DNA of 64,000 nt from Mytilus trossulus (lineage: Eukaryota > Mollusca > Bivalvia > Mytilida > Mytilidae), in assembly GCF_036588685.1 (NCBI RefSeq), contig NC_086386.1, positions 33,409,883-33,473,882 on the forward strand, written 5' to 3'. Positions 10,906 to 23,319 of the stretch are shown here, in pieces; the stretch's first letter is position 1, and every line of letters starts with the position of its first letter. The notes beneath the pieces are model-generated. The model worked only from the letters and a program-made list of their open reading frames with translations, ran no database searches and was not told the origin of the DNA. The position numbers and the translations under genes were made by a program.

Positions 10906-13149
10906 CTTAAATTTGTTATACATGCATAAGCCTGTAAATTTTCCATTCTTATGTCTTCTTGTAAACCATGTAAGCACCTTTAGCGATTTTATAATACAGT
11001 GGAATATATAAAGTAATTGCATCTCACATGATCTGTTACACATAATTGAACAAATAATTCTATATAACTACTATACTTTTCATTAGGCGCTTCATATATT
11101 ATATATATGTTAGTATTGGTGAGAAGAAATTCTGTGTATACTATTGACTAATAGAAATTCATAAGACAGAAAGACAATACAATGGTTTGGCCAGACAACA
11201 GTCAGCACGATTTCATGCTTAAGATGTATAAAGATTAAGATTAAAAGGAATACAATTGTTATAAAAACTAATCTAAGATAACTAAATCACAATAATTATA
11301 CCCGCCAGAGATATTCAAATAAAAACAGATAAAAGACCAAACCAATTCATGCAATTACACAGATTAAAAGCGTTAATACCGACAGTTCCAAAAAGACGTG
11401 CCAAATTAAGCTATGTCAATCAAAGCCAAGTTTAAGAACAACCGCAAGTGTTACGAAAAATTCAACATTCATCAATGGGATAATTTCATGTCAACAAAAA
11501 GGTTCTGACTACTGGCCACATTACACTCTCGAGAATAGTAAAAAGATAAGTAGTGCGAGTTCTAAAAGATTTAAAACTCGTGAAACTGTTCAACACAAAG
11601 AATCGATGAAAAGTCATCAACACTAAATCATATGAACGCAATACATAAAATTGAAACAATTCGGTTAACGCCGATTTCTGTGAAAAAACTGCATCCGGTT
11701 TCAATACTTAAAACTGTAAGTCGAAAAAAAAGATTGCAATATTTTTCCCATTACATAGAGAATGAATTGCACAGTTCCCGAATAGAATTCACCACTTTAA
11801 GATAAAAAGGAGCAGATTGAACTCTGGACGGTAGATTACTTGGTTATCGGCACGGTATTTGACTCCTGCTATGCATGAAAGAACGGCAAGGTAAACACTT
11901 CACCAAAACGAATGATTTTAGAGCTGTTATTGTAGTTCCCATTTTAGTTCAATGATAGTGGTATTTTTTGTTTTGCTTGCTCAAAAGGAGTCTATCTTAG
12001 TATTGTTCATTTATGTTTAACTTATTTCTAGAGCATGAGTGTATAGAAACCCTTTTAGAAGCGTGTTGAAATCGAGTGTTGCAGAAAGTTAATATCTCAC
12101 ACCCGTTTGTCCAACGATACTTGCAAAAATGAGAGGCATTTTTACAAATCAGACGTTAAAAGTGTTAGGATGCAATTCCTATGCTCTTAAACCAAGGTAT
12201 GGTTCTTCGATTATGTTATGAAACTTCATTTTATATTTAAATGATTAGTACAGTATGCTGCTAAAAGACTGTCATTGTAAAAACAAGCGTAATCGAATTG
12301 TGCCTTTTCAAGTCACAATATGGGCTTGCACTAAATCATCTATTTTTGGAGATCGAAGATCCTATTGGTTAAGAACTTGACTATTTCAATAATGTTGTAA
12401 TACTGTTCATGAAAATAAAACAACCAATCAAAAGTTTTCTTAAAACCAATTGACCAATGAAGTTGATAGTGTGACCCACGCATTTGACTTAACAATAACC
12501 TAAAACACAAAAAAGGTTCTTCTTGTGATTTAAAATTTATGAACATCAATCGTTCATACAAAGAATCAATACTTCGGATTTATAAGGCTTATTTATAAAT
12601 GATTGTCAAAGCCTTGTGTAAACAAAACATCATACAAGATCTATTACATAATCGCTATACACTTATTTGATCAAGTAAAAAAATTATAGAAACAGGTCTT
12701 AATTTAGCACGTGTAAAGCAGTTTATTAAGACCTTATTTGTTTGGATTGGAGGTTCTGACATATCCTTTATGATCTTCCTGGTTCTATGGTATTACTCAA
12801 CTCACCTATATGCGCCGTCGGTATTCTTAAAACAATAGTCTTAGATAAGGTTGCTATACATGATATATATTGTACTAATATTGTAAAGAGAAATTAGCCA
12901 AGATATATAACTTATTATCCTAGAAGTCTTTAAAGAAAATATAATGCATGTACATGTAATAAAGTCACTAAAGGAATACAACTGTTATAAAAACTAATCT
13001 GAAAATGGTATCGGTTTCCAACTAGGATGTATAACAATGTATAACAAATAAAACTCAATTAAAAAAAACAAATAGGTGATAGATAACAGCATCATATACA
13101 TTAACAAAAACATAATCAAGGCTTCCACATCCAATTTTGTTATTGAAAT
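10906..13149. other. Intergenic stretch without a recognised gene
   Basis: No exon or protein motif was found. One block of about 35 bp around 11245 (AAAGGAATACAATTGTTATA and onward) recurs near 12970, so fragments of an unnamed dispersed repeat are present. Confidence 0.4.
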
Positions 13150-13640
13150 ATTCTTTATAAAGCACAAAGGTGTCAGTATTCACCTCAGAAACTAACAAAA
13201 CCTTCAAATAGACTTATTAAGAAGGGATATAGTTACGATACTGTTGTAGGTCATTAAAGATTGCATATTTTAGAGTTAATATTGATTCACTTATAGGGTC
13301 TTTGCATCGGAACTAAACACATTTATTCAAAAACCAGTTGTTGGCATGACACGGGTTATGTTCTTCTCGTATATGTTGTATATGATGGTATGATACTAAA
13401 CACGTAACGGGGAGGATTGTGCCTAATGTTCATATGATGAAATCATAATCTTTCAGTCAAGTCAGTTTAGTTAAAGATTAGAGCTGGCATGTCAGTTAAC
13501 TGCTAGTAGTCTGTTGTTATTTATGTATTATTGTCATTTTGTTTATTTTCTTTGGTTACATCTTCTGACATCAGACTCGGACGTCTCTTGAACTGACTTT
13601 TATAGTCAGATTATCGGGGAAAAGAACCATATGAACTGAA
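13150..13640 (+). mobile_element. Detached 3' part of the 49.5-kb type retroelement
   Basis: The sequence runs parallel to 49978-50440: an AGCACAAAGGTGTCAGTATT block, GGTCTTTGCATCGGAACTA, GTTGTTGGCATGACACGGGT, then ACATCAGACTCGGAC. The reverse-transcriptase part is missing. This is a 5'-truncated insertion, as expected for retrotransposition. Confidence 0.75.
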
Positions 13641-15339
13641 TTTATCGGAGTATATCATTCATGTTTCCCTTACAAAAAGCAATTCCATGCGTTTTTGAAC
13701 ATGTTACTTCCAGTGCTTCGTTTCTAACTGAGACATTGCACTAAAAGGTAGGTTGCAAAATATTTCGTATACATTGTTTTACGAGAACCATTATGATAAC
13801 AGATATTATAGGTTGCATTTCTGTAAATATTGACAATGCAATTACCAATAGGACATTATTTTACGGCTATAACTGAACCACTTTTACGATGAAGTTCTGA
13901 AAGAAAAACTTATCTTAGAATTGAAAGTTCATATGCACCACAATGTTTGTCAAAGGTCAAAATATAGGGCTGTGCGACATATTTTCAACGTTTATATACC
14001 TTGAACGTCTTAGAGTTTATACAAACACTAGTTTCTTAACTACCCCTACCTCTAATGAAAGGTTTCAATTTTCATATTTCAATGTAAACAATATGCACAT
14101 GTTTATTTTTCTATGAATATTCAAGATCTCCCCAAAAGAGGAGTAGTTTGAGAAACAGCTGTATTTACAAAGTGCAACCTATAGCCTGAAGTTTGTTTTA
14201 ATGATATCAATCTATGATAAAGGTTACACTGTACGATTAGCACATGTAGTTATTTGGCAAGGATACCGCTTCATCCGTCAGATATTGTGTATATACAAAA
14301 ATCCGCAGGCTAGGTTTTCAGTAATAAAAAATAATCTGAACCGAAAACTAAGATAAAAAACTCACTTCTTGAATGTAATATCTTTATAAAAACTCGCCAT
14401 AAAAATCTTGTTTTTAAATGCAATTGATCATTAGATTGTTAACGCTACACTTGTATTTCAGCATCAAATCAACCGATTTTCTAATATATTTTATTAGAAA
14501 CTTTACAAAATAACAATATATCTATCCTTGCAAAACAATTGCAAGTCCGAAGAGCTTTTCTAGATTTACATTCATCAAGAACTTTTTTAAAGATTTTTTT
14601 TTAGTAAAAATCTTTTATATATGACAGCCCTTTAAATCTGCGACGGCACTGTACATGGACATATATGGTAGCAACTGACAAACAAACAATTCAAACAAAG
14701 CACATGGAACACTGCCATGAGCCTAGCAACGATAGGAAACTAAAGTTATTTAATTGACTATGAAAACATATAACATGAAGGTCAACAACAGAAGGTTACT
14801 TAGTATGCTGTTAAGAAAATAATAAAAAATGATGTAAATATAAAATGAGAACTGAAAAAATCACTTAAAGAAGTAAACAGCACAGGGCTTTGCTGCTTTT
14901 TAAAAATAATTATCGAAATCATTTTGAGAGCTTATACACTATCTTATAAATGAATATATATATATTCTTGAATGTTTGTCTCTAATATTTTATTAACTGT
15001 GTATTTCCAATCAGATATCGCAGATAAAATTTATTCGTTCATTGTGTATTAATTTACGTTTTTTTGATTGAGTTAAGTCTGCCAATTGATATTTTATCGT
15101 GTGTTTTTCTATGTTGTGATGTTATGCTATTGTTTCAGAAAAAGGGAGAAGTTTTGGTTCCATTCAAACGTTTAATCTCGCTGCAAATGTTTGAACCTGT
15201 CCTAAGTCAGGAATCTGACATACAGTAATTGTCGTTTGTTTACTAGTATGTAATATATACATGTTTTTCGTTTCTCGTTTCTTTATATATATATATAGAT
15301 TAGACCGTTGGTTTTCCCGTTTGAATGGTTTTGCACTTG
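13641..15339. other. Intergenic stretch without a recognised gene
   Basis: No coding signal was seen. Around 15175-15230 a block with CCTAAGTCAGGAATCTGACA resembles the repeat tails at 51.35 and 56.23 kb. Confidence 0.35.
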
Positions 15340-15495
15340 TGTTTTGGGACCCTTTATAGCTTGTTCAGTGTGAGCCAAGGCTCCGTGTTGAAGGCCGTAC
15401 ATTGACCTATAATGGTTTACTTTTTTTTTAAATTGTTATTTGGATGAAGAGTTGTCCCATTGGCACTCTCACCACACCTTCCTATATCTATATAT
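15340..15495 (-). repeat. SINE-like dispersed repeat
   Basis: It reads GTGTGAGCCAAGGCTCCGTG, then GAAGGCCGTACATTGACC, and ends with AGAGTTGTCCCATTGGCACT and a poly-AT tail. The reverse complement matches the GTGGTATGATTGCCAATGAG family at 45.9 and 53.4 kb. A close relative is at 58455-58575. Confidence 0.65.
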
Positions 15496-15683
15496 AAGCA
15501 CCAATTATAAATGTCAATTCTGAAAAGAAAAATCAGAAACCAAACAGCAGTTGTTTTGAAGTTTCTATGGTCTACAATCGCTGGCAGTACTAATCAATTT
15601 AATTCTTGAAATGACTAAATAAATATAGAACTGCCTAATATTGATCATCAAAATTATTTATTTGGTTACTTCGAAAATATAAA

Positions 15684-15847
15684 GTTTTAATATATTAAAC
15701 AATGAAATATATTTGGCTCAGAAAATAAAGTTATCAAAGGTACGTTTACCATACACAAATGAGTTGTTTTAATATATTAAACAATGAAATATGTGTGACT
15801 CAGAAAATCTTAGTTTTCAAAGGTACATTTACCATACAAAACAATCG
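15684..15847 (+). repeat. 82-bp tandem duplication
   Basis: GTTTTAATATATTAAACAAT starts at 15684 and again at 15766. Both copies end in a block like CAAAGGTAC.TTTACCATAC. The copies differ at several positions, so this is not recent. Confidence 0.85.
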
Positions 15848-16475
15848 GATGTGTTTCCATATTTGACAACTTTATAGACCATTAAAAGTATTTGGAAGGT
15901 CATCTAATTTACCTGAATTCAGGAACTAGGAACAGATCATCTCATTGTTATTTCTTTTTGAAGATTTGTATACCAAATACAGGATTCACTTGTTGCTTTT
16001 CATTTTTTTTATTTTTATTTCTTTTCTAAAAGTTTTAGAATTTACTTAATGCTATATAATACTATATTCTGTTGTTGTCTTGATTTAAAATTGCATTAGT
16101 CTGAATATATCCCTCCGTATACATTTCTTCATTCATTGTGCCACATTATGTTTTCTATATGTCATTTCACCACGATAACAATGTTGAGAAAGCAAGAGCT
16201 ATTTGAGGTATGTAATGATTTTCTTTTATATTATTAGCATGATAAAAAAGAACATCAATTTGTATCAAAAGGTGCATTAATTTATGTCTTTGAACCAAAT
16301 GTTGTCAACAGTTATGGTAAAGGATAAAAAAAATCGCCACTAGAACACTCTTATCAATGATGGTCAATGTTTTTCTTCTAACGGTCCTGTTATCATCAGG
16401 CTAAAAAATCAATGATGGTAAATATTTTTGAGCATGTTTAATATTTTTTTAAAGTTTATTTCTAAACCACAAAAA
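15848..16475. other. AT-rich stretch downstream of the 16.5-kb exon
   Basis: No coding signal was seen. It would hold the 3' untranslated region of the minus-strand gene whose last coding exon ends at 16476. Confidence 0.35.
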
Positions 16476-16683
16476 CTACATATGTTGGTTCCTGAACACT
16501 GAAACATCCGAAAGAACATGTTGATTTTGATCCACGCTGTCATTGGCCTGGATGTCTTCCGAAAAATCTGAGTGCTCAGCGTATGTATCCGACACAATAT
16601 CATTTATTGAATTATCGAGGGACGTTGTCATACGAGAGGACGAGCGTTGATGAATCCTTCTTGTTTCACTTTGGTACTTGAAT
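16476..16683 (-). CDS. Last coding exon of an unrecognised gene
   Basis: A good acceptor (TTTGTTTTAG) stands just above 16683. One base completes the previous codon, then 68 codons run to a TAG at 16476-16478. The peptide starts FKYQSETRRIHQRSSSRM, a basic and Ser-rich stretch. It then becomes acidic and polar (NSINDIVSDTYAEHSDFSED, followed by NDSVDQNQHVLSDVS). The base composition is clearly less AT-rich than its surroundings and codon use looks coding. I do not recognise a domain; it reads like a disordered C-terminal tail. Upstream exons must lie above 16683, but I found none before the GPCR at 18049, which could sit in its intron. An old retrocopy piece is the alternative. Confidence 0.5.
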
Positions 16684-16942
16684 CTAAAACAAATATCTTA
16701 AACTTAATAAATCACAAAAATCATCTACATCTGTGCAAAACAATCACATTCACGTTTACATATGGTATTTCCACATATGCATTATTATTACGATTTATTA
16801 TGGATTATCACATGTATACAAAAACGTTTTTGAAGTATTTCGTTTTAAATAAGGAATAACATTATAATTTTTTTTTTCGGAATAACGTTCAAATAACATG
16901 TTCTCTATAAACTCATACAATATAAAAAGATTAAAGTTTGGT

Positions 16943-16990
16943 ATTCCAGACGCGCTTTTCGTCTTCAAATGACTCAACACTGACGCTCAG
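16943..16990 (-). ncRNA. Decayed hammerhead-like motif
   Basis: The minus strand has GAGCGTCAGTGTTGAGTC, then ATTTGAAGACGAAAAGCGCG and TCTGG. This is recognisably the 57.1-kb motif, but CTGATGA has become GTGTTGA, so the catalytic core is lost. It marks an old copy of the same dispersed element. Confidence 0.5.
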
Positions 16991-17789
16991 ATCAAAAAGG
17001 TAAAGTACAAAATAAAGTACGACGTTTTTCTCTGAAAACTGTTGTTTGTCTTTTTGGTCTTTAAATCTTTTTTTTACCATGGGGTTGTAATTTTATTTCA
17101 GCATCTTTTTAACAGCATTTGTTACTCGAAATATCGAAATAGTTTGCCAAATACAGCCAAGATTATATATTCTTGAGATAGAATAAATTTAGTATGTAAC
17201 ATGTATAATGTATTTGTGTATTTGTGTTGTAAAAATGTTTGTTTTTAGATTTAAAGTATGCGTTTTACAATGCCATACACATATACCAAATCTGCTGAAT
17301 TAGTTAAACTCAGATGTTTGAAGTCTGAACGATGATATATCTTGAAATATTTGTATTAACATTTTACACATATATTTTTTCAAACCGAAATTATATAATA
17401 TTGCATATTTGTATTGAAACCAATGTTGATATAATTCAATTTTTTTTATGTTTGAAAAAAAATACTGCAAAAATAACCAACAAAAATAAAATAAATAATA
17501 TTATAATAATTTATTTCGTTATAAACGTAATTTTAATAAAAAATTTATTTAATATTTCCCCGTTATAAGTTTTTTCACTAAATTTTTAGATATCCCGAGA
17601 TCGTTTTACCAATTTGCATATTATACCGAGTAACATGAGGACATCGGTTGTATGTTCAGTGCAGACAAAACAATTGTCTCATCTTCATAATACATTCCTG
17701 CAACTGACTGTTGATATATCTTAATTAAAATTGGGAGCTATGAGTTTAATATATTGAGGTGTTAACTAATTTCGAGTAAACTTATTTTA
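16991..17789. other. Very AT-rich stretch
   Basis: It is made of poly-T and AT-rich runs with no gene and no recognised repeat. The 78-codon open frame at 17332 has the composition of random AT-rich DNA. Confidence 0.4.
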
Positions 17790-17995
17790 CTTGGTTTACA
17801 CAATGACCAAAAAAAAAGCAGAAGACATCAAAGATATTATTAGTCGAATACAAACCGACACCGATATGGCAAAAAAAACGACAAACGACCAAAATACAAA
17901 CAACAGTTTACAAAATACATCAAGACTGAGCACCACCAACCCTATCAAAACTGGGGGATATCAGGTGCTACGGACGAGTAAACAGATTTTGATCA
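17790..17995 (+). repeat. Fragment of dispersed retroelement tail
   Basis: Blocks such as GACTGAGCACCACCAACCC and GGGGGATATCAGGTGCTACG correspond to the tail of the 62.6-kb element (AACACGAACCCCACCAAAAA, GGGGTGATCTCAGGTGCTCC). The 89-codon open frame here is repeat-derived. Confidence 0.5.
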
Positions 17996-18048
17996 ACATT
18001 CAGCATCGTAAGTTTATAGAATTCAAATTTATGTTGACTTATCATAAC

Positions 18049-19122
18049 TTACCCATGTGATTTAAATCCAAAGATTTCCTTCGTTTTTTCCCAGAATGCT
18101 TTGTTGCATGTAGCATACCAAACAAAATTGAGCGAATAGTATGAATACTGGAATACATACAAGACTGACCTAGCAACATCCATTTTAGTCTTATTCAATT
18201 CATCTTCATATTTAACATAAGAATCGTAGATAAAGTATACGCTAATGGGAACGGTAGTTAGTAAAAAATAAGAGCTATTTAGCAATAACATTCGAGTGAG
18301 TTTCTGACTGAAATGTCGTCTGTTTGGTGTTTTTCTGCTATTTCTGGACTCAACTACGGACGACTTTGTAAATTTAAGATGCTTTCTTAAAGCTCTATAG
18401 ACGAAAATATTAAGAATCAACATTATTGTAAACGGTAAAAGAGATAGAATAACTAAATCTATGTATGTAAACACATATTCTCCGAAATACTCGTATGCTG
18501 GTGTAAGATTACCGCATGCTCCGTTTTTGCCTTTTATTCCGTTTGTCCAGAAGAAATGCATGTTTATTCCTGCAAGAATTATAAACGCAGCTAAAGCAAT
18601 GATGGATGTTTTCCTAATAGTTGCTACACGCATGTACAAAAACGGAAAATTTGTTTTGATAAATCTATCAATGATCAGACACACTAATACCCATGACGAG
18701 TATTGCATAGCAAAATACAATACGAATAAGTTGATTTTGCAGCTTGCATCTGATAATGTTCGGATATCTAGTTTAAAGGTATATTCAATCCAATAGCGTA
18801 AGAGACCATCTAACAAAACTGTTATATCCGTTATGGCTAAAATAAATAATAAAAACAACGGCGTTCGTCGCCAAAATCGCAACTTTTTCAATACAGCCAA
18901 ATTCAGGCAATTTCCTAAAATTCCAACAACAATTAAAACGGGCGATACATATGTCCATACGTAACTTTCTGCAATTTTTAAGGCACGTACTTCATTTTCA
19001 CTGAATGTTTGATTTGTAATTGTTGAGCTGAATGTGGTTGTGTTAAGAATATGCAGTGACCCATTTTGTGATGATGCCTCCATTATGGTATTGAATAACA
19101 CCTGTTCACATATTCCTGTCAT
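18049..19122 (-). CDS. Class A (rhodopsin-like) G-protein-coupled receptor
   Basis: This is a complete intronless frame of 357 residues for a plasma-membrane receptor, probably for a peptide. Seven hydrophobic segments are visible. TM1 holds GN at 70-71. TM2 holds LAITD with the conserved Asp99. TM3 starts after Cys128 and ends in IDRF (151-154) in place of DRY. ECL2 has Cys203, the expected disulfide partner. TM5 has Pro230, TM6 has Pro292, and TM7 has NFVWY (332-336) in place of NPxxY. The N-terminus carries possible N-glycosylation sites (Asn20, Asn27, Asn37), with another at Asn205. A basic third loop (RNSRKTPNRRHFSQK) suits G-protein coupling. TM6 lacks the usual CWxP. The overall look fits the large lophotrochozoan set of FMRFamide-receptor-like orphans, but the ligand cannot be named. 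The Met at 19122 is the first in frame; a second at residue 14 is possible. Confidence 0.93.
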   Translation of the reverse strand: MTGICEQVLFNTIMEASSQNGSLHILNTTTFSSTITNQTFSENEVRALKIAESYVWTYVSPVLIVVGILGNCLNLAVLKKLRFWRRTPLFLLFILAITDITVLLDGLLRYWIEYTFKLDIRTLSDASCKINLFVLYFAMQYSSWVLVCLIIDRFIKTNFPFLYMRVATIRKTSIIALAAFIILAGINMHFFWTNGIKGKNGACGNLTPAYEYFGEYVFTYIDLVILSLLPFTIMLILNIFVYRALRKHLKFTKSSVVESRNSRKTPNRRHFSQKLTRMLLLNSSYFLLTTVPISVYFIYDSYVKYEDELNKTKMDVARSVLYVFQYSYYSLNFVWYATCNKAFWEKTKEIFGFKSHG

Positions 19123-21301
19123 TTAAAGTCTTACCATCACTGTTACATTGTGTGAATTATTTATAATTTTCAAACACAATGATGATGTAATCTTATACTG
19201 TATATCACCAAAGTGTTTACATTTGAACTTTTGTTTTTTCTCCTACTTATAATACTAAATATATTCTTATGTCAAATAAATCCTTTTCAGTTCTATAACT
19301 TCACTATACGTGTATTGGTTAACATGTATAAATGCATACTATGCAACTCCTTAAAAACGAAATCTTATCCAAATTAACATTGAATAAATGAAAGCATTTA
19401 TTTGATGTTGATATAGTGTTGATAACAATACTTGTACATGTTGTATCTAATCGTTGACAATCATTTAATCAAGTTTAAAATAAACCAATCAGGAAGTGTT
19501 TTATGCAAACATTGCTGCTAAATTTGATTTGTCATTTCAAGATTATATAATTTCCCTTTTTGAGTAAGTCGGTATAGGCCTTGCATAGATTGTTGTACTT
19601 GGATGTAAACAATTGTCAAAAAATGTTGTCGATTTGAATAACTTGCTCTCATAGGACGAAACAATATAGATAAATTGATGAACCTTAAACAGCTTACTTT
19701 ACAAGAACTATAATCACACCTAAACTTGACGTTACTACATTTAGTTCCTCTGTCGTATTTTGATCATCATAAGTTTATAAGATGACAATACTAATAGTAA
19801 ATATCAAGACCTAAAATAAGGTACAATTTGCAATGTGTAAGCCGGCATGACGTAAAATCGGGGAATAAAAGAATTCACTTTCAGATATATACTAATATAG
19901 AAAATGGTGTTAAAAATTTCACTATTACACGCTCTTTTGTTTTCCAAGTGATTATTGGTTCAAGGTCGACGGATTCCAACGAAAAGATACTGAAACGAGA
20001 AAAAATCGTACATCTTTAAAACAGCATGGTTGATCAGATGACAAAATCAATACAAAAAATCCAGGCTAAAAAAAAGGCTAGTTCAAGGCTGTTTTTCATT
20101 TGATTCACACAATAAGTCTGCATCTCGTTATTGTAATAAACATTATTTAAACTAAGTTTTCTAAACTTCTTCGAAGATTTGACAACGTAATTTTTGCCGA
20201 AACAACAGCTTTATCTTATTTTGACTACGATAAGTCCATTTCGTCCTTAATATTGAGTCTTTTAACTTTTTCGATTAAAGCGTCAGTGATGAAACTTTGC
20301 AGACGAATCGCGTGTCTGGTATAATTTAATTATCATTTAGATAAAAAAAAAAATTACAAAATTTAAACTAAATTCTGTCTTTTTATCATTGAAAATCTTT
20401 TGTTTTATGAATTTGCTTGAAGGTTTAGAAAAATAATGGATGTCTAAAATTATTAACCACAAACTAAATCTTTATTTTAACGATAACTGCATCAAGGATC
20501 GCCATGACTTGCTTTTTTGTTGTTGTGAAAGCTCTATAAAATGAGTACAGGGGTTTAGTCAAACATCTAGACAAGTCTACTATATAATGGTCTGTGTGAG
20601 AAAACCAAGGACTGTTATGATGAAAGATAGGTACATAGAACGCATTGAATATTTTGGCATATGTTTTAAATAATCAGCTTACACACAAGATATACACGTT
20701 AGATGTATTTAATTAAATTAAATTATGTGATATCCGTTATTGAACTTTATTTTAGGTCATAACAATATATAGGTATAAATAAACAATTGTATTTTTTTTC
20801 TTAACTAAATGACATGATTACTATCATTGTGATATTTAAAACTATAAATAAATTGTAAACATTACATAATTATTTATAATACTTTTTATGTTCAAAAGGG
20901 TTAAGGGCATGATAAGTCATAATGGTTAACCAAGCCATAATTTTATGTGAACACTACTGTTTCTAAGAATCATTCCCATTTTAAAATTCCCTTCTGAAAA
21001 TGATCTACACGTAATCAGTCAGCCAGTTGACGTGTTTCTTAAAATAAATTATTTGAGTTTTCAGTTCATACATATTGAAACATAAGTACAGCAAGGAGTT
21101 CTTTATAAAGATTTACTACTTCATTACTCTGGGCTACAATACCCAAACCATTGTGAACATGTTGCTGTTATTATCCTGCTTCTCATTCAAAGCTAATTTC
21201 TTTCAAAATTTTTGTAATCATTTTTTATGTGAGCTATGTACACGTGCTAACCGTTATGTTTTTGTAGATAATCATTGTTCAAAATTAAGTTATGACATTA
21301 A
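19123..21301. other. Intergenic stretch upstream of the GPCR
   Basis: It should include the GPCR promoter, but no distinct element stands out. No other gene was seen. Confidence 0.35.
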
Positions 21302-21735
21302 AGGTGGCACGGTAGTATTTGCATTCCAGAATTTTGGTTGCTCTTTTGTGTACCCTACTTAGGTCAATGTATCTAAACAGTGTGATTGGACAAAAAATAC
21401 AGTATCAACTGAACATACTTTCCCAAACTGAGGGATGAATCATGTGAAGAAAAATATGAAATAATTTTACATACAGATAAAATTGACCTTTTGAGAATTT
21501 TTGAGTATTTTTTGTTCACTGCACCATAAAAGAGTTACAGAGTGGCTTTATGTTTTGCAAACATAGCAAAAAACTTAACCGTCATGATACATATTCAAAT
21601 TCATTTATGAATGGTAAAATGAAAGTACTTCAGTTAACTGTGAATGTAGATTTTTTTGCAGTGTTGTAAAGTGGTAAAAATTCTACAAAGCCTATCATTA
21701 TCCCTTGTGGGCCAGGAAATACTACCGTGCCGCCT
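21302..21735. mobile_element. MITE-like element with 19-bp terminal inverted repeats
   Basis: The left end AGGTGGCACGGTAGTATTT (21302-21320) and the right end AAATACTACCGTGCCGCCT (21717-21735) are inverted copies with one mismatch. The 434-bp body has no transposase. The ends are GC-richer than the surroundings. I could not identify a convincing target-site duplication, so the superfamily stays open. Confidence 0.75.
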
Positions 21736-23319
21736 AAATAATCTTACCTTAATGTTGTAAATGCAGTTCCAACCCCACAAAAATCTAACTTTGCTCTATA
21801 ATGGTTGTTAGAATTAACAAATTGTGTACATTAATAAGGAGTGAAAAAATCTGCCTAATTTGACTTTTCTAGTTGTTCAAAGACATGTGTTAATTGAACG
21901 GGTATTTATTGTTTGCCTATTACAAATGTTCAACCCTATGTTGTAATAGTACATTGTATATATATGAATATATATATATAATCAATTAGGGGAAAAGATA
22001 TGAATAAGATTTTAAATCTGAAAAAAGAAATGTATATAGCTTCTTTTTCAACTTAAGTATTCGTCGGTCTATTTTTAAATCAGAGAAATATTTTGACATT
22101 TTTAAAGATTTATCAATCAAACATAAAAAAACATAATAAAGAGTGCTGGCCAGCGGCTAAAATAATTTAATAGAGGTTTACTGTCAAAACTACTACCGTG
22201 TTTATTCTTTATGCAATTTCAAAATGCTGGTTCTCAAGTATAAATTAGTACTTCAAATAACACGTACGACTTTAGAAAAAAACGTTACATTTTTAAGATA
22301 ATGATTAATCACATTAAATGTGACTTTGAATGGCAATTTGTATGTCTCGACATAACAATAAAAATAAAAGTCAACGCGACGAAATATATCAAGTACATAT
22401 AACTTGGGAATGGTTTCGTACCAATTGTTATAATATATTTATTGTTGTAGCTTGTTTGTAATTACTTTATTGCATGCAATTATGGTAGTCCTTTTTATGA
22501 AAATGAGCTGTGAACAAGTACCTGTTTGAAATAAACAGGGAAGAGTTAGTCAAGAAAACTAAAGTGTCACTCAATTTGATTTGAAAAAAGCGTTGCAACT
22601 CGATTTTATACGTAAGACATGCAAAGTAAATACAGCGTGAGGACTGTAAAACGCAGTTGAAAACCCATTTGCTAATATATGTTATCTGTTTAAACTTTGA
22701 TCAAGACTTTATTTTAACAAAATAATATCAAATATCAATCATTGAGACTAGATTATTATATGACCAATTTTTTGGTAAGCAGTCCCAATTTCAGCCCGAC
22801 GTGGCTGCATATGTATGCATGTTGCACTGTTATCGGACGGTCAACTTTACAAGTTTTCTCATCGGAACCATGTTTCTTTAACCCAATCTATAAACTATGA
22901 AATAATCATAACAGGAATTATACGGTTATTGTCTATAAATAAAATTAAGTAAACCACAAAACAACTAATAATTACATTTCTCTAATAAGTGACATAAATT
23001 AATACAAATGTTGATGAATCGATGATAATGTAAAGAAAACATGGACTTCTGAAGGAATGACATAAGCACTAATGAAAACATACATTTCAGCTATGTATAT
23101 TATGTCTTTATAAAAAAGCACAGAACGACAACTGTTTCTAACAGGGATTTTTAACTGCTTTTTGAACTGAAAGAGTATTCATTTAAAGTATGTCACTGTG
23201 CTATTGTAATGTTTATTTGTGTTATTATCTGTCCTGAATGGGTTTTTTTTTTTTGCAATTTTTTGTTCTATTGTTTTGTCATGTAATGTTGTCATTTTAG
23301 TGTTATATTTAGCATTGCC
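21736..23319. other. Intergenic stretch without a recognised gene
   Basis: No coding signal was seen. A short AAACTACTACCGTGT near 22187 resembles the end of the preceding MITE-like element and may be a solo end. Confidence 0.35.

Noticed and set aside
5704..11011. Repeated 60-, 62-, 75- and 85/101-codon open frames across the tandem array
   Set aside because: They exist only because the DNA repeats; no start context, splice signal or protein family supports them, and several overlap on opposite strands.
17332..17568. 78-codon AT-rich frame
   Set aside because: The composition equals that of the surrounding AT-rich DNA (Ile, Asn, Lys, Phe only).
18461..18796. 111-codon plus-strand frame inside the GPCR
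   Set aside because: It is the antisense shadow of the receptor gene.
21075..21362. 95-codon frame with a faint transposase-like start (FIKIYYFITLGYNTQTIVNM)
   Set aside because: The similarity is only a vague impression, and the frame runs into the MITE-like left end.
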